Below are positions 62,995 to 64,000 of a stretch of 64,000 nucleotides of DNA, piece after piece. Source of the DNA: Oscillospiraceae bacterium. Lineage in GTDB: Bacteria > Bacillota > Clostridia > Oscillospirales > Oscillospiraceae. A model generated the notes under the pieces. That model had not been told where the DNA came from, did not search any database, and saw only the letters and a program-made list of their open reading frames with translations. Location of the stretch: positions 45,980-109,979 of the forward strand of contig JAAWSV010000001.1 in assembly GCA_022801715.1 (NCBI GenBank), written 5' to 3'. Within the stretch, counting starts at the first letter, position 1; every line of letters starts with the position of its first letter. The translations under genes were made by a program, and so were the position numbers.

Positions 62995-63960
62995 ATGAAG
63001 ATTCTGCAAAGCGTTAAGAAGATTCCTGGCGGCCTGATGGTCGTCCCCCTGCTGCTGGGCGCGGTGGTCAACACCTTCTTCGGCCAGGTCTGGACCTGGT
63101 ATGACGGCACCTTTACCACCTATCTGTGGAAGTCCGGCGCCATGCCCATTCTGGCGGTGTTCCTGTTCTGCAACGGCGCCACCATCGACTTCAAGCGGGC
63201 CGGCGTGCCTCTGGCCAAGGGCGTCATCATCACCCTGGTCAAGGTCCTCATCGGTATTGCCGTGGGTCTGCTGGTCAGCAACATCTGGGGCTCCGCCGGC
63301 ATCATGGGCCTGACCCCTCTGGCCATCGTGGCGGCTATCGCCAACTCCAACGGCGGCCTCTACGCCTCCCTGGCCGGTGAGTACGGCGACGCCACCGACG
63401 TGGGCGCCGTGTCCATCCTGTCCATCAACGACGGCCCCTTCTTCACCATGGTGGCCCTGGGCGCCAGCGGTATTGCCAACATCCCCATCAACACCTTGGT
63501 TGGCTGCGTGATCCCCATCGTGGTGGGCTGCATCTTGGGCAACCTGGACGAGGACATCCGCAAGTTCTGCATCCCCGGCGCTACCATGATGATCCCCTTC
63601 TTCGCCTTCCCCTTGGGCGCCGGTCTGAACCTGAAGAACCTGATTGTGGGCGGCGCCCCCGGCATCCTGCTGGGCGTGGTCTGCACCCTGCTTACCGGTC
63701 TGGCCGGCTATGCCGTGTATAAGATCCTGCGTCCCGTGAAGGCGCTGGGGATTGAGCATCCCGAGGTAGGCGCCGCCATCGGTACCACCGCCGGCAATGC
63801 CGCCGCTACCCCCGCCGCCGTGGCTGCCGCGGATGCCGGCCTGCTGGCCATCGCCGAGGCCGCTACCGCGCAGGTGACCTGCGCCGTTATCGTCACCGCG
63901 ATTCTCTGCCCGCTGCTGGTTACTTGGCTCCACAATATGGAGGTTAAGAAGGCAAAATAA
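62995..63960 (+). CDS. kdgT: KdgT-type 2-keto-3-deoxygluconate permease
   Basis: Secondary transporter of the KdgT family, 321 aa with about 10 helices, importing 2-keto-3-deoxygluconate or a related acid sugar with H+ or Na+. The family start LQSVKKIPGGLMVVPLLLGA and the motif AIANSNGGLYASLAGEYGD are clear; VCNG-type and TTAGNAAATPAAVAAAD motifs near the C-terminus complete it. GGGAGAAATAAG lies upstream of the ATG. In this operon the cargo is more likely the C4 acid sugar handled by dtnK than 2-keto-3-deoxygluconate, because no KDG kinase or aldolase is encoded nearby. The operon may continue beyond the window. Confidence 0.93.
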   Translation: MKILQSVKKIPGGLMVVPLLLGAVVNTFFGQVWTWYDGTFTTYLWKSGAMPILAVFLFCNGATIDFKRAGVPLAKGVIITLVKVLIGIAVGLLVSNIWGSAGIMGLTPLAIVAAIANSNGGLYASLAGEYGDATDVGAVSILSINDGPFFTMVALGASGIANIPINTLVGCVIPIVVGCILGNLDEDIRKFCIPGATMMIPFFAFPLGAGLNLKNLIVGGAPGILLGVVCTLLTGLAGYAVYKILRPVKALGIEHPEVGAAIGTTAGNAAATPAAVAAADAGLLAIAEAATAQVTCAVIVTAILCPLLVTWLHNMEVKKAK

Positions 63961-64000
63961 TTTCGATTAAGACAGAGAGGACCCCGGCCCATGGGCCGGG

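Overview
The window comes from a GC-rich, spore-forming Firmicute of the class Clostridia, most likely an Oscillospiraceae-type gut anaerobe. The reasons are the spoIVB-spo0A pair, the abundance of sugar ABC transporters, YesMN-type two-component regulation, small conserved families such as DUF1292 and DUF554, and dense GC-rich interspersed repeats. The taxonomic call is an inference from gene content; no rRNA gene is present. I found no tRNA, rRNA, CRISPR array, intact insertion sequence or phage module.

Layout. 0-9.3 kb: sporulation control (spoIVB, spo0A with a cluster of 0A boxes), then on the minus strand a DUF554 membrane protein, tcdA, a membrane-anchored parvulin-type foldase and a class A penicillin-binding protein, then a DUF1292 protein. 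10-17.5 kb: a hemerythrin/response-regulator fusion and a five-gene ABC transporter operon (DUF3798 binding lipoprotein, ATPase, two permeases, small anchored protein) whose leader and first intergenic region hold striking palindromes. 17.9-23.2 kb: a surface-glycan operon (PIG-L deacetylase, GT2-GtrA glycosyltransferase, unknown membrane protein, phosphodiester glycosidase). 23.5-30.3 kb: a FIST sensor with a soluble chemoreceptor, an ankyrin protein, a MoxR ATPase with a CoxE-type VWA protein, and a ClpP-like protease. 30.3-34.1 kb: a lipoprotein, a MATE exporter behind a leader terminator, a small membrane protein and a transglycosylase-like exported protein. 34.4-45.1 kb: an mglBAC-type sugar importer followed by its probable sensor, a response regulator, a histidine kinase and two membrane-bound sugar-binding proteins. 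45-47.4 kb: small genes in repeat-rich DNA. 47.7-53.9 kb: the F-type ATP synthase operon, in which no separate delta gene exists and the delta C-terminal domain is fused to alpha. 54.3-56.3 kb: a transmembrane chemoreceptor. 56.3-64 kb: a PrpR-type regulator with a degenerate AAA+ domain, divergent from pdxA2, dtnK, an unknown gene, a larA homologue and kdgT.

The most unusual items are the delta-alpha ATP synthase fusion; the larA/pdxA2/dtnK/kdgT operon, which suggests a four-carbon acid-sugar pathway with a nickel-pincer epimerase; a three-copy modular repeat whose stems change in a compensatory way; the mutually exclusive palindromes in the leader of the DUF3798 transporter; and an apparent transcription attenuator before the MATE gene. 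All functional assignments rest on reading motifs in the translated sequence; no database search was run.
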